DNA of 64,000 bases, from NCBI RefSeq assembly GCF_000012485.1, contig NC_007512.1, positions 683,001 to 747,000 of the forward strand, written 5' to 3'. This DNA is from Pelodictyon luteolum DSM 273. GTDB lineage: Bacteria > Bacteroidota > Chlorobiia > Chlorobiales > Chlorobiaceae. Below are positions 26,854 to 36,513 of the stretch, piece after piece. The notes beneath the pieces are model-generated. The model searched no databases, was not told the DNA's origin, and saw only the letters and a list, made by a program, of their open reading frames with translations. Position 1 is the stretch's first letter; each line of letters begins with the position of its first letter. A program made the position numbers and the translations under genes.

Positions 26854-28575
26854 TTATACCATTGTTTTCGGATTCAGCCTCTCGAGGAGCATGTCTGAGA
26901 TAGATCCGCCGGCAGGGACCATCGGGAAGACCATGTCTTTCTTGACAACCCGGAACTCGACGAACACGGGCCCCTCGTTGTAGTCGAGGGCGCTGCGGAT
27001 GGCCGCTTCGGCTTCAGCCGGGGTGTCGGCCCGCATGGCCTTGCAGCCGAATGCGTCCACCACCTTCAGGAAGTCGGGATTGCTGGCCTCTAGGTCGGTG
27101 AACGAGTACTTCTCCGCGTGGAACAGCTCCTGCCACTGGCGGACCATGCCGAGGAAGCTGTTGTTGAGCAGGAAGATCTTCACCGGGATCTTGTAATGCA
27201 CCGCGGTGACGAGTTCCTGGATGTTCATCATGAACCCGCCATCTCCGCAGAAAAGGACGACAGGCCGGTCGGTGATGCCGAAGGCCGCGCCGATGGCCGC
27301 CGGCAGGCCGTAGCCCATCGTGCCGAGCCCGCCGCTGGTGATGATGGAGCGGGGGTTGTTGAAGCGGTAGTACTGCGAAGTCCACATCTGGTGCTGGCCG
27401 ACGTCGGTGACAACGACGGCGTTGCCTTCCGTCTGGCGGGAGACCTGGTCGATGACGAACTCGGTTTTCAGCGATCCTTCCTCGACCGTGTAGGTCATCG
27501 GGCACTGCTCCTGCCACTGGCGGATTTCAGCATGCCATGCGTCATGTTTTTCCCTCTTTTCCGGCATGGCCTCAAGGAGTCCTGCCAGGAAGTTCTTTGC
27601 ATCGCCGACGATCGGCAGGTCGACCTTCACGTTCTTGTCGACGTTTGTCGGGTCGATGTCGTTATGGATCTTGTATGCCTGTGGGGCGAACGTATCGACC
27701 CTTCCCGTGACCCGGTCGTCAAAACGGGCTCCGACGGCAATGAGCAGGTCGCACTTGTTGACGGCCTGGTTAGCCCAGTAGGTGCCGTGCATGCCGAGCA
27801 TGCCCATCGAGAGCGGATGGCTGGCCGGGAAGGCGCCGAGGCCCTGCAGGGTCATGGTGACCGGAATGTCCAGTTCAATGGCGAGCTTCCGGAGTTCTTC
27901 GGAGGCTTCGGCGCTGATGACACCGCCGCCTATGTAGAGCAGCGGGCGCTTGGCCTCGGCAATTTTGTGCGCCGCCTTCTCGATCTGGTTCTGGTGGCAC
28001 TTGATGGTGGGTTTGAAGCCGCGGATGTCGACACTCTCCGGCCACTCGAATGTGCAGCTGGCATTCAGGATGTCTTTGGGCATGTCGACAAGCACCGGTC
28101 CGGGCCTGCCGTTGGTCGCGAGGAAAAAGGCTTTCTGTATGGTCGATGCCAGTTCACGCACATCCTTGACGAGGAAGTTGTGCTTGGTGATCGGCCGGGT
28201 GATGCCGACGATGTCGGCCTCCTGGAAGGCATCGTTGCCGATGAGGGAACTCGGCACCTGGCCGGTGAAGATCACCATCGGTGAGGAGTCCATGTAGGCG
28301 TTGGTGATGCCGGTGACGGTATTGGTCGCGCCGGGTCCGGAGGTGACAAGCACGACGCCGGGCCTGCCGGTCGCGCGTGCGTAACCCTCAGCCATATGTG
28401 TGGCCCCCTGTTCGTGACGGACGAGGATGTGCTTGATGTCCTCAACGTCATAGAGGGTTTCGTAAACCTTCAGAAGCGCCCCGCCGGGGTAGCCGAAGAT
28501 GTATTCGACATTCTCGCGCCGAAGGCATTCGAAGAATATTTCAGAGCCATTCATGGTCGGTCCTGATTGCGGCAT
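26854..28575 (-). CDS. ilvB: Acetolactate synthase, catalytic large subunit
   Basis: About 573 residues. Thiamine-diphosphate enzyme with N-terminal PYR domain ('YIFGYPGGALLKVYETLYD', 'HEQGATHMAEGYARATG'), central FAD domain, and C-terminal ThDP domain with 'GDGGFMMNIQELVTAV...NN' holding the GDG-N cofactor motif. It makes acetolactate or acetohydroxybutyrate. The start is uncertain: GTG 28596 overlaps the ilvD end, ATG 28575 is listed, and ATG 28554 has the best-placed AGGA. Its usual partner ilvN lies 3 kb further on, beyond a terminator and decayed genes. Confidence 0.95.
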   Translation of the reverse strand: MPQSGPTMNGSEIFFECLRRENVEYIFGYPGGALLKVYETLYDVEDIKHILVRHEQGATHMAEGYARATGRPGVVLVTSGPGATNTVTGITNAYMDSSPMVIFTGQVPSSLIGNDAFQEADIVGITRPITKHNFLVKDVRELASTIQKAFFLATNGRPGPVLVDMPKDILNASCTFEWPESVDIRGFKPTIKCHQNQIEKAAHKIAEAKRPLLYIGGGVISAEASEELRKLAIELDIPVTMTLQGLGAFPASHPLSMGMLGMHGTYWANQAVNKCDLLIAVGARFDDRVTGRVDTFAPQAYKIHNDIDPTNVDKNVKVDLPIVGDAKNFLAGLLEAMPEKREKHDAWHAEIRQWQEQCPMTYTVEEGSLKTEFVIDQVSRQTEGNAVVVTDVGQHQMWTSQYYRFNNPRSIITSGGLGTMGYGLPAAIGAAFGITDRPVVLFCGDGGFMMNIQELVTAVHYKIPVKIFLLNNSFLGMVRQWQELFHAEKYSFTDLEASNPDFLKVVDAFGCKAMRADTPAEAEAAIRSALDYNEGPVFVEFRVVKKDMVFPMVPAGGSISDMLLERLNPKTMV

Positions 28576-28582
28576 GGTCAGT

Positions 28583-30280
28583 TTATTTGGGTTCACAGGA
28601 AACGGGTGTCTTCAGGATGGCGCCGGTATTTGCGGATGTTACCATCTCGGCATAGCGCGCCAGGTAGCCTTTCCTGATTTTGGGTACGAAAGCCGGAAGC
28701 CCGGCGATACGGTCCGCGATCTCCTCATCACTGACTTCCATCGTGATGGAGCGGCCGGGAATGTCGATGGTTACGGTGTCGCCGTTACGGAGTGCGGCGA
28801 TGGGGCCTTTTACGGCCGCTTCCGGAGAGACGTGTCCGATGCAGGCGCCGCGCGAACCGCCGGAGAACCGGCCATCGGTGATGAGGGCGACCGAATCGCC
28901 GAGTCCGCGGCCCATGATGGCGCTTGTGGGCGAGAGCATTTCGGGCATGCCTGGGCCGCCTTTCGGCCCTTCATAGCGGATGACGACCACGTCGCCCGAG
29001 TGGACATCGCCTCCCATGATGCCTGCTATGGCATCGTCCTGGGAGTCGTAGACTTTCGCGGGGCCGCTATGGTGCATCATCGGTGCGCTGACGGCTCCGG
29101 TCTTGATGACGGCACCCTGGGGGGCGAGGTTGCCGTAAAGCACACACAGGCCGCCGGTAGCGGAGTAGGGGTCTTCGATGCTTCTGATGACCTTGCGGTT
29201 CAGCACTTCAGCGTTTTTGATGTTTTCACCAAGACTCTTTCCCGTCACCGTTGGGACGGAGAGGTCGAGAAGCCCGTCGATTTTCGAGAGCTCATGGAGA
29301 ATGGCTGAAATCCCTCCGGCGCGGTCCACGTCTTCGATATGCACGTCCATCGTCGCAGGGCTCACCTTGCAGATATACGGGGTTTTTGCCGACAGGCCGT
29401 TGAGCTCCGAAAAGTCGAAGTCAAGCTCAGCCTCGTTGGCAATGGCCAGCGTGTGCAGAATGGTGTTGGTGCTGCCGCCCATGGCGAAGTCGAGCGCGAA
29501 TGCGTTCAAAAGGGCGCTGCGGGAGAGGATGTCGCGGGGCCGGACGTTCTTTTCAACGAGATCGATGATGCGGCGCGAGGCCTCCCTGACGAGCTCATTG
29601 CGGCGCGGGTCGCCGGCCAGAATGGTGCCGTTGCCGGGAAGGGCGAAGCCGAGCGCTTCGGAGAGGCAGTTCATGGAGTTGGCGGTGAACATGCCGCTGC
29701 ATGAGCCGCAGCCGGGGCATGCGTTCTCTTCTATGGTCTCCAGCTCTTCTTCAGAGATTTCGCCCGTGCTCCGCTGACCGACGGCTTCGAAGACGGAGAT
29801 GAGGTCAACCGTTTTGCCTGAAGGGGTGTGGCCCGCTTTCATGGGGCCGCCGGAGACGAAGATCACGGGAATGTTGATGCGCAGCGCAGCCATCATCATG
29901 CCGGGGGTGATCTTGTCGCAGTTGGGGATGCAGACGAGGCCGTCAAGGCGGTGGGCCTCGGCGACGGTTTCGACACTGTCAGCGATGAGTTCGCGGCTGG
30001 CCAGCGAGTATCGCATGCCGATATGGCCCATTGCGATGCCGTCGCAGACGCCGATGGTGTTGAACTCAAAGGGCACGCCGCCCGCCTTTCGGACCTCTTC
30101 CTTTGCGATCCGGCCGAGTTCCTGCAGGTGGGCGTGGCCGGGGATCAGCTCATTGAAAGAGTTGCATATGCCGATGAACGGCTTCTGGTAGTCGCTTTTC
30201 CCGTGGATGGTGCCGGTTGCTTTCAGGAGGCTCCGGTGAGGCGCTTTTTCAAACCCTGTCTTTATGGTGTCGGATCTCAT
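28583..30280 (-). CDS. ilvD: Dihydroxy-acid dehydratase
   Basis: 565 residues, full length. [Fe-S] enzyme of the IlvD/Edd family: '[18 protein letters not shown]', '[18 protein letters not shown]', '[18 protein letters not shown]' (cluster cysteines), '[11 protein letters not shown]', and '[15 protein letters not shown]'. It dehydrates the dihydroxy acids from IlvC to the branched 2-oxo acids. First gene of the minus-strand cluster; the promoter should lie within the 500 bases to its right. Confidence 0.97.
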   Translation of the reverse strand: MRSDTIKTGFEKAPHRSLLKATGTIHGKSDYQKPFIGICNSFNELIPGHAHLQELGRIAKEEVRKAGGVPFEFNTIGVCDGIAMGHIGMRYSLASRELIADSVETVAEAHRLDGLVCIPNCDKITPGMMMAALRINIPVIFVSGGPMKAGHTPSGKTVDLISVFEAVGQRSTGEISEEELETIEENACPGCGSCSGMFTANSMNCLSEALGFALPGNGTILAGDPRRNELVREASRRIIDLVEKNVRPRDILSRSALLNAFALDFAMGGSTNTILHTLAIANEAELDFDFSELNGLSAKTPYICKVSPATMDVHIEDVDRAGGISAILHELSKIDGLLDLSVPTVTGKSLGENIKNAEVLNRKVIRSIEDPYSATGGLCVLYGNLAPQGAVIKTGAVSAPMMHHSGPAKVYDSQDDAIAGIMGGDVHSGDVVVIRYEGPKGGPGMPEMLSPTSAIMGRGLGDSVALITDGRFSGGSRGACIGHVSPEAAVKGPIAALRNGDTVTIDIPGRSITMEVSDEEIADRIAGLPAFVPKIRKGYLARYAEMVTSANTGAILKTPVSCEPK

Positions 30281-30808
30281 GTGATTTCTATCGCTGTGGT
30301 TTTGGCAATTGATTGTTGAGTGTCGGGACCGCCGGTCCCGATGTCACTGTGAATGTGGTGTGCAAAAACAGGAGTGTGAGGACTGGGGGCGGCGCCGGAT
30401 TCAGCGTACTGAACCCTTCAGGGTAACGCCCGATACGGGGGTGACGTCAAAAGAGAGCGGCAAGCCGGCAAGGGGCAGAACCGCCTCGGCCGGGAGGCTG
30501 GCATGACCGGTATGTGACGACGGTGCAGTCATTTATGAAAAAGATGTTTCTTGCAGCAAACGATACAGGACCAAATTCGGCAATAAATTACATTTTCGCA
30601 TGCATTAATACAAACACAACGGCAGAATAATCGGCCCTCCATGCCTGTTGATTCCTGTTGAATTGCGCGCTTTTTTCGTACCATTCAGTGTCATGGTGCG
30701 TTGCGAGGTTGGCCTGTTTTCATTGTCTTCCGGTTCCAAAGCCGTATATTTTCATCATATCGCGGTCCTGCCATACCCGCACTTCTGCATAATCACAACA
30801 CTGCAGCT
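30281..30808. other. Divergent intergenic region of ilvD and the phytol kinase/DUF92 gene
   Basis: No recognised gene. On the minus strand a 43-codon frame runs from ATG 30532 to TGA 30401; its product is rich in Leu, Val and Pro ('LPAEAVLPLAGLPLSFDV') but has no RBS. Nearer ilvD, ATCGGGACC...GGTCCCGA (about 30322-30342) forms a 7-base-pair GC stem without a T-run. The two together could be an attenuator-like leader for ilvD, but this is weak. AT-rich DNA around 30570-30620 is a likely promoter zone for both sides. Confidence 0.35.
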
Positions 30809-32389
30809 ATGTTGAATCTCCCAATGCCTTCCGTACCCGAACTGCCGGCGTTCCTTCTTTCCATAGGCCTTCTGGGCCTGTTCATCGCTCTTTCTGAACT
30901 GCTTGCGGGCCGCTTCGGCCTCAACAGGGTCGTGGCGCGCAAAATCGTACACCTCGGCACCGGGGTGGTCCTGTTCTTCGTGCCGTCGTATTTCGACTCG
31001 AATTTCTACCCGGTGCTTCTTGCGCTCTTTTTTCTGGCTCTGAATTCCCTGAACCTCTCTTTCGGCTGGTTCACTTCGATGCTCTCGGGTTCCGAAGGGG
31101 ACGGGCGGGGATCGCAGGCAGTGAAGAGCTACGGCAGCATATACCTGCCGCTGGCGTTCCTCTTCGGCGCGCTGCTCCTCTGGGACGAACACCGCTGGAT
31201 TCTGCAGACCGCCGTGCTTGCCGCCACAGTGGGGGACTCGCTGGCAGCGCTCGCGGGCTCCGCGTTCGGCAAGCACCCTATTGCCGATCTTACCCGCAAC
31301 ACCAAGACCGTCGAGGGCTCAGCGACGATGTTTTTCGTCTCGCTGCTCCTCATCTCGCTCTCGCTTCTGTTTTTCCGCCCTGAGTTCCACGGCGGTCTGG
31401 AGGGCGCATCGCTCCTGACGCTGCTTCTCCTTGCCCTCCTGCTTGCACTCATCTCCACTGCGGTCGAAGCGCTGCTTTCCTACGGGCTCGACAACTTCTT
31501 TCTTCCCGTCGCTACGGCCTACGTGCTTTATCTGCTTGAGGGCAACCAGGCGGCCCTTCCCTCTGGGTTCCTTGCCGGAGGCCTGTTCGCATTCCTGCTC
31601 GCCGTGTTTTCCCTTAAGGTGCGCTTCCTCAACAACAGCGGCGCGACGGCGACCTTCCTGCTCGGAACGACCATCTTCGGCATCGGCGGCATGGTCTGGA
31701 CGGTGCCGCTTCTGACCTTCTATCTGCTCTCTTCGGTTCTTTCAAAGCTCGGCCGGAAGCGCAAGGCGAAGTTCGATCTGGTCTTCGAAAAAGGCTCACA
31801 GCGCGATGCGGGTCAGGTGTACGCCAACGGAGGCATCGCATGGATTCTGATGGTGGTCTATTCCCTCACCGGGAACCCTGCGGTCTTTTTCGCCTATCTC
31901 GGCACCCTTGCAGCCGTCCAGGCCGATACATGGGCGACGGAGATCGGTACCATGTGGCCGAACCCGAAAGCATGGCTCGTCACCACCCTGAAGCCGGTCG
32001 CGGTCGGCACGTCGGGCGGGGTATCGTTCCCGGGGACAGCCGGCGCCTTCATCGGCTCGCTCTTCATCTGCCTCAGTGCCGTTGTTGCCGGCGTGCCGTG
32101 GCTCAGTGATTTCGGCCTCCTGAACTCGTTTCTTCTGGTCGGCCTTTCCGGCCTGCTTGCCAGCCTTGTCGACAGCTTTTTCGGCGCGACCCTCCAGGCC
32201 CAGTACTATGACCCTATCCGCGAAAAGGTGACTGAGCGGACCCACAGCATGGCGGCGGACGGGACGAAGGTGGAGAACCGCCTCCTGAAAGGCTACGCTC
32301 TTGTCAACAACGACCTCGTCAACACCCTCTGCGCCCTTTCGGGTTCGGCGCTTGCTTTTCTTGTGATCCAGAACGCAGGACTCTTTTGA
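30809..32389 (+). CDS. Fused phytol kinase-like (VTE5) and DUF92 (VTE6-like) membrane protein
   Basis: 526 residues, mostly membrane helices. The N-terminal half (about 1-235) matches the dolichol/phytol kinase family: 'RKIVHLGTGVVLFFVP', 'VGDSLAALAGSAFGK' and 'KTVEGSATMFFVSLLL' form the CTP-dependent kinase motif. The C-terminal half (about 265-526) is DUF92, the family of plant and cyanobacterial phytyl-phosphate kinase VTE6: 'NNSGATATFLLGT', 'QRDAGQVYANGGIAWIL', 'ADTWATEIG', 'GGVSFPGTAGAFIGSL' and 'LVDSFFGATLQAQYYD'. In known organisms these are separate enzymes acting one after the other, alcohol to phosphate to diphosphate. A role in reusing phytol or farnesol released from chlorophylls is inferred. 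Confidence 0.85.
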   Translation: MLNLPMPSVPELPAFLLSIGLLGLFIALSELLAGRFGLNRVVARKIVHLGTGVVLFFVPSYFDSNFYPVLLALFFLALNSLNLSFGWFTSMLSGSEGDGRGSQAVKSYGSIYLPLAFLFGALLLWDEHRWILQTAVLAATVGDSLAALAGSAFGKHPIADLTRNTKTVEGSATMFFVSLLLISLSLLFFRPEFHGGLEGASLLTLLLLALLLALISTAVEALLSYGLDNFFLPVATAYVLYLLEGNQAALPSGFLAGGLFAFLLAVFSLKVRFLNNSGATATFLLGTTIFGIGGMVWTVPLLTFYLLSSVLSKLGRKRKAKFDLVFEKGSQRDAGQVYANGGIAWILMVVYSLTGNPAVFFAYLGTLAAVQADTWATEIGTMWPNPKAWLVTTLKPVAVGTSGGVSFPGTAGAFIGSLFICLSAVVAGVPWLSDFGLLNSFLLVGLSGLLASLVDSFFGATLQAQYYDPIREKVTERTHSMAADGTKVENRLLKGYALVNNDLVNTLCALSGSALAFLVIQNAGLF

Positions 32390-32420
32390 ATAGTCTCTGC
32401 ATGTTGTATGTTTGTCTGTC

Positions 32421-32436
32421 GGCCCCTCCGGGGGCC
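32421..32436 (+). other. GC-rich hairpin after the phytol kinase/DUF92 gene
   Basis: GGCCCC-TCCG-GGGGCC forms a 6-base-pair stem with a TCCG tetraloop, 31 bases after the stop and 47 bases before tolQ. No T-run follows, so it may be a Rho-dependent or weak terminator separating the two transcription units. Confidence 0.35.
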
Positions 32437-32482
32437 ACTCCCACACTCGAAATGATGATGAACCTTAACCGTCCACGTTCCT

Positions 32483-33151
32483 ATGCCTGAATCTCATTCC
32501 GGGATACTTGCCCTCCTCTCACAGGCGGGCCCTGTCGTCCTTTTCGTTCTCGGTATCCTACTCCTCTTCTCCGTTGTCTCCTGGGCCATCATTTTCCAGA
32601 AATTCACATTCGTCCGCAAGTCGATGCTGGAGTCGAAAGCGTTTCTCGACAGCTTCTTCCAGTCGCAGGGCGTAGAGCGGATTTTCGCCGAAAGCGAGAA
32701 CTACCGCGACGCCTCTCTGGCAAAAGTGTTCCGTGCGGCCTACATCGAGTACCGGGCCCTTGGTGAAAACCCGGGTGCAGGTGACGCCCGGACCCGCATC
32801 GCAAGGGCGGTGAAACGGGAAGGGAATCTCGAGGTGAAGCGCCTTTCACAGCTGGTGCCGTTCCTCGCCACCGTCGGCAATACCGCTCCGTTCATAGGCC
32901 TGTTCGGTACAGTGTGGGGCATCATGGATGCCTTCCAGAACATCGGCATGGTTCAGTCGGCTTCGCTGGCCGCCGTCGCCCCCGGCATCTCGGAGGCACT
33001 TGTCGCAACTGCCGCGGGTCTTGCCGCAGCCATTCCCGCCGTCATGGGCTACAACTATCTCTCCCTTCAGGTCGGCATCATCGAGAGGGACATCGAGGAG
33101 TTTTCTCCTGAGTTCACGGCCGTATGCATACCCAACCAACCGCAGGACTGA
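32483..33151 (+). CDS. tolQ: TolQ/ExbB/MotA-family proton channel subunit
   Basis: 222 residues with three membrane segments: one near the N-terminus ('GPVVLFVLGILLLFSVVSWAI') and two in the conserved C-terminal domain ('VPFLATVGNTAPFIGLFGTVWGIMDAF' region and 'ATAAGLAAAIPAVMGYNYL'). Together with TolR it forms the pmf-driven motor of the Tol system. The following tolR, tolA/tonB, tolB and pal genes favour TolQ over ExbB. Confidence 0.92.
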   Translation: MPESHSGILALLSQAGPVVLFVLGILLLFSVVSWAIIFQKFTFVRKSMLESKAFLDSFFQSQGVERIFAESENYRDASLAKVFRAAYIEYRALGENPGAGDARTRIARAVKREGNLEVKRLSQLVPFLATVGNTAPFIGLFGTVWGIMDAFQNIGMVQSASLAAVAPGISEALVATAAGLAAAIPAVMGYNYLSLQVGIIERDIEEFSPEFTAVCIPNQPQD

Positions 33152-33157
33152 GGATAT

Positions 33158-33592
33158 ATGATGACTTCCGGAAAAGGCCGGCTCATGAGCGACATCAACG
33201 TGACCCCGCTGGTCGATGTGATGCTCGTCCTGCTCATCATCTTCATGGTGACGGCCCCGATGATGACGCACGGCGTCAAGGTTGAGACCCCGGAGACGAC
33301 GCATGAAAAGATGGATGTCAACCCCGAGGGGCTCATGATCAGCATTGATGCTTCAGGTCGGGTGTTCGTGAACCAGTATGAACTCGGTGCCTCCGAGGTC
33401 CGCGAAAGGCTTCCATCCCTGCTTGATGTCAAAAAGACCAGGGAGGTCTACCTCAAGGCTGACAAGTCGCTGCCCTACGGGCTCGTGATGGATGTGATGT
33501 CACAGATCAGGGACGCAGGCATAGAGAAGATCGGCATGGTCACCGAACCTGCTCCGGCAGGCCCGAAGCGGAGCAGAGCGGCGGGTTTATGA
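33158..33592 (+). CDS. tolR: TolR/ExbD-family protein
   Basis: 144 residues. One N-terminal membrane helix with the essential Asp in 'NVTPLVDVMLVLLIIFMVTA', then a periplasmic ExbD/TolR domain ending 'ISQIRDAGIEKIGMVTEP' (approximate). It begins 6 bases after tolQ and its stop overlaps the next start by ATGA, so the three motor genes are a tight operon. Confidence 0.93.
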   Translation: MMTSGKGRLMSDINVTPLVDVMLVLLIIFMVTAPMMTHGVKVETPETTHEKMDVNPEGLMISIDASGRVFVNQYELGASEVRERLPSLLDVKKTREVYLKADKSLPYGLVMDVMSQIRDAGIEKIGMVTEPAPAGPKRSRAAGL

Positions 33593-34449
33593 AAAAAAGC
33601 GGCGCCCGCATCCGGGCAGAGAGACCTTTTTCTTTTTGGCTTGCTCTGGCGGCGGTGACGCACATCGTCCTGTTCGCCGGACTGCTCGCCTACCAGCAGT
33701 GGGTGGCAGTACGCCCGTTCAAGCCGAGGGTTGTCACAGTCAGCCTCCTCTCCATGCCGGGCGGGGGAGCGCAAGCAGGGAGCGGCGGTCCGGCCGCAGC
33801 GGTATCGGAGCCTGTACCTGCACCGGAACCGGAACCTGCACCTGTACCTCAGCCTCCGAAGAAGGCTGAGGTGAGCGCGCCTGAAAAAAAGGCGCCGAAG
33901 GTTCCTGAACCCATGAAGCCGAAGAAAACCGTTCCCGATCCCAAGAGCGTTCCGGCTGAAAAGGCTCCCGATTTACAGAAAGCCATTGCAGACCTCAAGA
34001 AAAAAGTCGACGCCAGGGCTGCTGCTGAAAAAGCTGCCAGCCAGGACAATCTGCAGCGGGCGCTCTCCAGACTGAAGGCATCCGTGTCGCAGGGGACCGG
34101 GGGTTCCGGCTCAGGTTCCGGGTCGCAGGGGAGCGGTTCCGGGACCGGCGGCGGAGGCGGTACGGCTGATGCCTATTTGGCAGCGGTTGTCGAGACTATC
34201 AACCGCAACTGGAACTTCAACAGCCAGATGCTGCAGCGGACTGACGGTATGGAAGTATATGTGGAAATACTGGTGCTTCGCGACGGGACGATACAGCAGA
34301 TCGTGTTCGTAAAGCCATCATTGAGTCCTTACTTGAACAATTCGGTGAAAAATGCACTGGAAAAGTCATCGCCCCTCCCCCCGAGGTCAGACGGGCCCCC
34401 TTCCGAGCGGTTCAAGTTCGTATTCACCCCTAAAGGCATTGACCGCTGA
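33589..34449 (+). CDS. tolA: TolA/TonB-like energy-transducing protein
   Basis: 286 residues. A single membrane helix near residue 15-35, then a long Pro/Lys/Glu-rich and Ala-rich periplasmic spacer, a Gly/Ser-rich patch ('GGSGSGSGSQGSGSGTGGGG'), and a C-terminal TonB/TolA domain ('AAVVETINRNWNF', 'VEILVLRDGTIQQIVFVKPS'). It links the TolQR motor to TolB/Pal. The position in the operon argues for TolA; the C-terminal domain alone would also fit TonB. Confidence 0.82.
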   Translation: MKKSGARIRAERPFSFWLALAAVTHIVLFAGLLAYQQWVAVRPFKPRVVTVSLLSMPGGGAQAGSGGPAAAVSEPVPAPEPEPAPVPQPPKKAEVSAPEKKAPKVPEPMKPKKTVPDPKSVPAEKAPDLQKAIADLKKKVDARAAAEKAASQDNLQRALSRLKASVSQGTGGSGSGSGSQGSGSGTGGGGGTADAYLAAVVETINRNWNFNSQMLQRTDGMEVYVEILVLRDGTIQQIVFVKPSLSPYLNNSVKNALEKSSPLPPRSDGPPSERFKFVFTPKGIDR

Positions 34450-34592
34450 GAAGAGGTAAGAGAGATTGTTTCAGCGGATAAACATATTGTGTATATTTTA
34501 TATGCATTTCGGCGGGTCGTATATGTATATGTGTTCTGCTGCTGTCCGGAACGATGAATGACATTCAACCCATAAATGAGACCACTGTATCC

Positions 34593-35903
34593 ATGAGGCA
34601 TTCCATACGACTTACTGCCGCTCTTCTTCTGGCTTTCATCGCCTGTTTCAGTTTCCCTCTCTCCGCCATGGCCCTGGAGGGCGAGTATATCGCCATCCGC
34701 AAGGAGGGCGCAGGACGTATCGCACTTGTGCTTGGCAAGCCGCTTGCCGAAGGCGGAAAGGCTTCCGCATGGTCGGCGGAGCTTGATCGGGAGATCCGCG
34801 AGGGTCTTGCCTTCACGGGCATCTTCAACATGATACCTCCTCCGCTGAACCTCTTTGAGACGGGCGGAAGCGGCAAGCGTACGCTGAATTTCGGGGCCCT
34901 CAACTCCATCGGTGCGGAAATATTCGCCGGCGGTTCCCTCGCCTCCGAGGCAGGCAGGGTGAAGCTGTCCATGGCCGTCTATGAGACCTTCGGAGCCAAA
35001 CCCATCCTCAGCAAAACCTATTCGGGGAGGCCTGATGAGCTGCGCACAATCGCGCACGCTTTTTGTGCCGATCTTGTAAAGCTGCTTACCGGACGCCGTT
35101 CGGTGTTTGGTTCAAACATCGTGTTCGTGTCGAACCGGAGCGGGTTCAAGGAAATCTATTCCTGCGCCTTCGACGGCGGCTCCCTCAGCCAGCTCACCCG
35201 TTCCCGCTCAATTTCGCTCACGCCGGCACTCTCTCCTGACGGCACCCGACTGGCTTTCACCGACTATACCTCCGGCAGGCCCGGGCTGAAGATCATGAAT
35301 ATGGCCGACCGGAGGATTTCCGCCGTACGCCAGTCGGGGGTCAGCATCGATCCAGGGTGGAGGAGTAATGGCGAAGTGGCAACAACGCTCTCTTTTGAAG
35401 GAGACCAGGACATCTATCTTGTCCGGCCGGACGGCACCCTTTCCCGCAAGGTGACTTCCAGCAGGGGCATTGACCTTTCCCCGTCGTTTTCGCCTGATGG
35501 AACCAAGATGGCATTCGTTTCAGCGCGTTTCGGCAACCCGCAGGTCTTCATCCTCGATCTCGGTACGGGCCAGACCCGACGGCTGACCTACAATGGCAAT
35601 TACAATACCCAGCCGTCATGGTCTCCGGGCGGTGATAAAATTGCCTATACGACAATGGAGAAAAACGGTGAAATAAATATATTTACCATAAGGCCGGATG
35701 GTTCGGGTGCAACCCGGTTGACTTCAGGGGCACGCGAGAACGAATCCCCGTCCTGGTCGCCCGGCGGCGACATGATCGTGTTTACCTCCGGCCGCCAGGG
35801 CCAGAAAAAACTGTATGTAATGAATGCTAACGGGGACAACCAGCGTCGCCTCCTCCAGATGGAGGGGGAACAGATGCAGCCCTCATGGTCGTTCATCCCT
35901 TGA
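34593..35903 (+). CDS. tolB: Tol-Pal system protein TolB
   Basis: 436 residues from ATG 34593 (MRHSIRLTAALLLAFI), which gives a clean signal peptide ending near 'SAMALEG'. N-terminal TolB domain followed by a six-bladed beta-propeller of WD40-like PD40 repeats: 'LSPDGTRLAFTDY', 'FSPDGTKMAFVSARFGN', 'WSPGGDKIAYTTME', 'WSPGGDMIVFTSGRQG'. It is periplasmic, binds Pal and TolA. The start 13 codons upstream is possible but less typical of a secreted protein. Confidence 0.95.
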   Translation: MRHSIRLTAALLLAFIACFSFPLSAMALEGEYIAIRKEGAGRIALVLGKPLAEGGKASAWSAELDREIREGLAFTGIFNMIPPPLNLFETGGSGKRTLNFGALNSIGAEIFAGGSLASEAGRVKLSMAVYETFGAKPILSKTYSGRPDELRTIAHAFCADLVKLLTGRRSVFGSNIVFVSNRSGFKEIYSCAFDGGSLSQLTRSRSISLTPALSPDGTRLAFTDYTSGRPGLKIMNMADRRISAVRQSGVSIDPGWRSNGEVATTLSFEGDQDIYLVRPDGTLSRKVTSSRGIDLSPSFSPDGTKMAFVSARFGNPQVFILDLGTGQTRRLTYNGNYNTQPSWSPGGDKIAYTTMEKNGEINIFTIRPDGSGATRLTSGARENESPSWSPGGDMIVFTSGRQGQKKLYVMNANGDNQRRLLQMEGEQMQPSWSFIP

Positions 35904-35963
35904 AGCATCTGTTCTTGAGCAGTACAGCAGTTTTTTTGCAATCAACTAAAAAAGGGGGAAATC

Positions 35964-36428
35964 ATGAAAAATCTCAAGCCTTTAGCCAGAATCCTGTGTG
36001 TGCCGGCGATGCTGTTCATCGGGGCATGCAGCTGTCAGAAAGATGTTGCAGTAGCACCCGAACCACCCCCACCTCCGCCGCCGGCTGCTGCTGCTGTTCC
36101 TGCTCTTGGTGACGTGTTTTTTGATTTTGACCAGTCGGCTCTGCGCATGGATGCTGTAAGCCAGCTGAAAAACAATGCGGCATGGATGGATGCCAACCGT
36201 TCGAAGCGGGTGATTGTTGAAGGGCACTGCGACGAGCGGGGGACCAATGAGTACAACATGGCCCTCGGAGAGCGTCGTGCCTCTTCCGCCAAAGAGTACA
36301 TCGTGAGCCTCGGCATCAGCCCTGAACGTATTGAAACCCTCAGCTACGGTGAAGAGAAGCCGTTTGCCCAGGGCAGTACCGAGGAGGCATGGGCGCAGAA
36401 CAGACGGGCCCATTTTGTCGCTGAGTGA
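35964..36428 (+). CDS. pal: Peptidoglycan-associated lipoprotein Pal (first copy)
   Basis: 154 residues. Lipoprotein signal with lipobox 'FIGACS', a short Pro-rich linker, then an OmpA-like peptidoglycan-binding domain: '[15 protein letters not shown]', '[20 protein letters not shown]' and '[20 protein letters not shown]'. The Asp and Arg residues that bind diaminopimelate are present. It is anchored in the outer membrane and tethers it to the wall. A good AAGGGGGA ribosome site precedes it. A paralogue follows 85 bases downstream. Confidence 0.93.
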   Translation: MKNLKPLARILCVPAMLFIGACSCQKDVAVAPEPPPPPPPAAAAVPALGDVFFDFDQSALRMDAVSQLKNNAAWMDANRSKRVIVEGHCDERGTNEYNMALGERRASSAKEYIVSLGISPERIETLSYGEEKPFAQGSTEEAWAQNRRAHFVAE

Positions 36429-36436
36429 TGTTCCCT

Positions 36437-36474
36437 GCAGCCGGGGGGCGGCATGGTGCCGTTTCCCGGGCTGC
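36437..36474 (+). other. Intercistronic hairpin between the two pal genes
   Basis: GCAGCC...GGCTGC enclosing CCCGGG-type pairing and an inner CGGCA-TGG-TGCCG stem can fold into a long branched or bulged hairpin. No T-run follows. Such structures often protect the upstream message or tune relative expression of two cistrons. Confidence 0.45.
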
Positions 36475-36513
36475 TTAGTATTAACTTACCCGTAACCCAA
36501 ACAATCCGATCCC

